Shown here: positions 14,643 through 16,005 of the stretch, one piece after another
Layout of the letters: every line of letters begins with the position of its first letter
Numbering within the stretch: position 1 is the first letter of the stretch
Origin: Flavobacteriales bacterium CG18_big_fil_WC_8_21_14_2_50_32_9
GTDB taxonomy: Bacteria > Bacteroidota > Bacteroidia > Flavobacteriales_E > Vicingaceae
Length of the DNA: 16,005 nt
Assembly: GCA_002770955.1 (NCBI GenBank)
Contig: PCUH01000285.1
Location: 1-16,005, forward strand
Reading direction: 5' to 3'
The notes under the pieces: model-generated
What the model saw: only the letters and a program-made list of their open reading frames with translations
Databases searched by the model: none
What the model was told of the DNA's origin: nothing
Program-made: the position numbers and the translations under genes

Positions 14643-14672
14643 CAAAAATACAATTAATTTTTATATAAACAA
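14643..14672 (-). promoter_or_regulatory. Bacteroidota-type promoter for the rpsL operon
   Basis: On the minus strand, ATTG (TTG at 14672-14670) is followed after 19 bases by TATTTTTG (14650-14643), an exact match to the -7 consensus TAnnTTTG of Bacteroidota sigma factors, with the -33 TTG at an accepted distance. Transcription would start near 14637, giving a leader of about 38 nt before rpsL. It lies downstream of the terminator of the preceding gene, where the operon promoter is expected. Confidence 0.7.
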
Positions 14673-14810
14673 TAGGTTGTTAATTTTTTTAGGTAATAAT
14701 TTGTTATGCTATTTTTAGAATAAAAAAAACATAGGTTATAAATCAATTTATCAAGTAATTAAGAAAATTTAAGTTATCGAAATTCATCAAACTTAATGTA
14801 TATAATGTAG

Positions 14811-14851
14811 AAAAAAATAGTCATGAATAAAAATTTATTCATGACTATTTT
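14811..14851 (-). terminator. Intrinsic terminator of the surface-protein gene
   Basis: A perfect 18 bp inverted repeat (arms 14814-14831 and 14834-14851, core ATAGTCATGAATAAA) closes on a tiny AT loop. On the minus strand the stem runs into seven Ts (positions 14817-14811), and it is preceded by an A-rich stretch. It lies 30 nt past the stop of the surface-protein gene, as expected for its Rho-independent terminator. The stem is unusually AT-rich (few G-C pairs), which suits a low-GC genome. Weaker action on plus-strand transcripts is possible. Confidence 0.85.
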
Positions 14852-14881
14852 AAAAATTTATTATTTTTTGATTTAGAAAAC

Positions 14882-16005
14882 CTATCTAATTAATGAAAGC
14901 GTTCCTTTTTCAAAATATTCTTTTCCATCAACGCCTTTGGCTTCAATAATATAAAAATATGTACCATCAGGAACTTCATTTCCAGATAAAGTTCTTCCGT
15001 CCCACTTTCCATTCACATTATCCCATGCGAACATTTTTTGTCCCCAACGGTTAAATATTTCTCCTTTTACTTCAATCAAGTTTTCTCCAAAAACAGAAAA
15101 GAAATCATTACTTCCATCTCCATTAGGTGTAAATACATTTGGGATTAAGATTGACGATTCTCCAAAAACTTCTATAACTACTGTTACAGTATCAAAACAA
15201 ACCCCATCAGTAACAATTAATGTTACCGTATAAGAACCTAAATTCCCATAAGTGTGTGATGGTTGAAAGACTGTATCTGTAGCTCCATCGCCAAAATTCC
15301 AAGAATAGCTTATACCTGCCCCTGTTGTACTTCCGTTACCAAAAGTTACATTTAATGGAGCTGGTCCTGTGGTTGGTGTTGCATTTATTATTGCCTGAAC
15401 TCCTCCAACAAGAACTGTTACAGAATTTATTCCTGAAGAACACGTTCCAACTTCATTTGCATAAAAAGTAAATGTTCCTAATGCCGTTGAATTTACAATT
15501 ATTGTACTTCCTGTGTCTATAATTATTGTTCCAGCAGCATCGCTATACCAAGTAATAGTTCCATTACCACTTCCTGTTGCTGTTAGGATAATTGGGTCTC
15601 CAAAACAAACAGGAAACACTGGGTCAATAATTATTGAACTTAAAGGGTTAACAACAAGTGCTGTTGCAAGTACACTATCACAACCTAGCGAAGTAGTAAG
15701 TGAATCATAATAAGTTCCTGCTACTGTTTGAAATGTTCCTCCTAACAAAATACTATCTCCTTGACATATTGCAGCATTTACAGGTGTTACTATTGTTGGA
15801 TTGACAGTAAGTGTAGTTGTGATAACACTATCACAACCATTTATTGTTGTGAAACTATCTGTATAAACACCACTATTTGTTTGGAATACACCTCCCAACA
15901 AAATACTGTCTCCTTGACAAATTTGAGCAGTTTGTATAATTAAAAATGATGGGTTTATTGTAATCTGAAACGAATCTACAGCGGCAGCACAACCTCCTGA
16001 TGCAG
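14882..16005 (-). CDS. Repetitive surface protein with PKD and CHU_C (type B) T9SS sorting domain, N-terminus cut
   Basis: Only the last 373 residues are in the window; the frame is open to the right edge, so the true start lies beyond. In order: the end of a repeat (VDSFQITINP); a 51-residue unit, ICQGDSILLGGVFQ to GCDSVITTTLTVNP (15922-15770); a second unit with the same frame (15769 down to about 15644); an Ig-like domain (VCFGDPIILTATGSGNGTIT, with TWYSDAAG); a PKD domain (YSWNFGDG near 15281, HTYGNLGSYTVTLIVTD); and the C-terminal PNVFTPNGDGSNDFF and IFNRWGQKMF, with DGTYFYIIEAKG. That ending is the gliding motility-associated CHU_C domain, which targets proteins to type IX secretion. 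Adhesin or matrix roles are typical; the exact ligand is unknown. The two Cys per repeat could pair. Confidence 0.93.
   Translation of the reverse strand, partial: ASGGCAAAVDSFQITINPSFLIIQTAQICQGDSILLGGVFQTNSGVYTDSFTTINGCDSVITTTLTVNPTIVTPVNAAICQGDSILLGGTFQTVAGTYYDSLTTSLGCDSVLATALVVNPLSSIIIDPVFPVCFGDPIILTATGSGNGTITWYSDAAGTIIIDTGSTIIVNSTALGTFTFYANEVGTCSSGINSVTVLVGGVQAIINATPTTGPAPLNVTFGNGSTTGAGISYSWNFGDGATDTVFQPSHTYGNLGSYTVTLIVTDGVCFDTVTVVIEVFGESSILIPNVFTPNGDGSNDFFSVFGENLIEVKGEIFNRWGQKMFAWDNVNGKWDGRTLSGNEVPDGTYFYIIEAKGVDGKEYFEKGTLSLIR

Noticed and set aside
14788..14795. Second TAnnTTTG match (TAAGTTTG on the minus strand) as a promoter
   Set aside because: No TTG lies 17-23 bases upstream, and the upstream side is the terminator stem. 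The match at 14643-14650 has a proper -33 element and is nearer to rpsL.
14652..14810. Possible small RNA or tRNA in the rpsL upstream region
   Set aside because: The stretch is AT-rich with no cloverleaf, no long GC stem and no ORF of note; I see nothing supportable in it beyond the promoter at its left end.
15899..15901. TTG codon as the start of the CHU_C protein
   Set aside because: The same reading frame continues without a stop to the window edge and contains more of the repeat (ICQGDSI), so the gene is truncated by the window, not started here.
15644..15922. The tandem repeats as a CRISPR or recent DNA duplication
   Set aside because: The two units align as protein (51-residue period) but differ at many codon positions in DNA, and there are no short identical repeats with unique spacers.

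Overview
The window looks like an AT-rich Bacteroidota chromosome, most likely a member of the Flavobacteriales. Three things point there. The gene order starts at rpsL and lacks tuf between fusA and rpsJ. The best promoter candidate has the Bacteroidota form (TTG, 19 nt, TAnnTTTG). The protein upstream of the ribosomal genes ends in a CHU_C-type (type B) type IX secretion sorting domain. Nearly all gene starts lack a Shine-Dalgarno (SD) sequence, which is also usual for that phylum. Everything annotated is on the minus strand, so transcription runs from high to low coordinates.

Layout in transcription order: (1) 16005-14882, the C-terminal 373 residues of a large repetitive surface or secreted protein: 51-residue Cys-containing repeats, an Ig-like domain, a PKD domain and CHU_C. 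(2) 14881-14600, intergenic: a long AT-rich hairpin terminator (14811-14851) for that gene and a Bacteroidota-type promoter (14643-14672) for the next operon; I see nothing else between them. (3) 14599-716, a ribosomal-protein supercluster fusing the str, S10 and spc groups: rpsL-rpsG-fusA-rpsJ-rplC-rplD-rplW-rplB-rpsS-rplV-rpsC-rplP-rpmC-rpsQ-rplN-rplX-rplE-rpsN-rpsH-rplF-rplR-rpsE-rpmD-rplO-secY-map. The map gene runs off the left edge. rpmD (58 aa) is short enough to be missed by simple ORF filters.

The genes supply the head, beak and neck of the 30S subunit, the L2/L3/L4 core and exit tunnel of the 50S subunit, the translocase EF-G, the SecY channel, and the peptidase that removes the starting methionine. 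No gene in the cluster is broken, and key residues are present wherever I checked.

I found no new defence, mobile or metabolic system here: it is a core housekeeping region. What deserves a second look lies in the gaps. Most genes are 1-32 nt apart. The longer gaps hold distinct elements: a phased heptamer array with three GGAG motifs (rpsE-rpmD, 92 nt), an SD-led 13-codon mini-ORF ending 5 nt before rpsH (rpsN-rpsH, 77 nt), a G-rich hairpin before rplB (65 nt) and a GC-rich palindrome before rplP (61 nt). Only rplD, rplE and map among the annotated genes have a clear SD sequence, which may mark them for special translational control.
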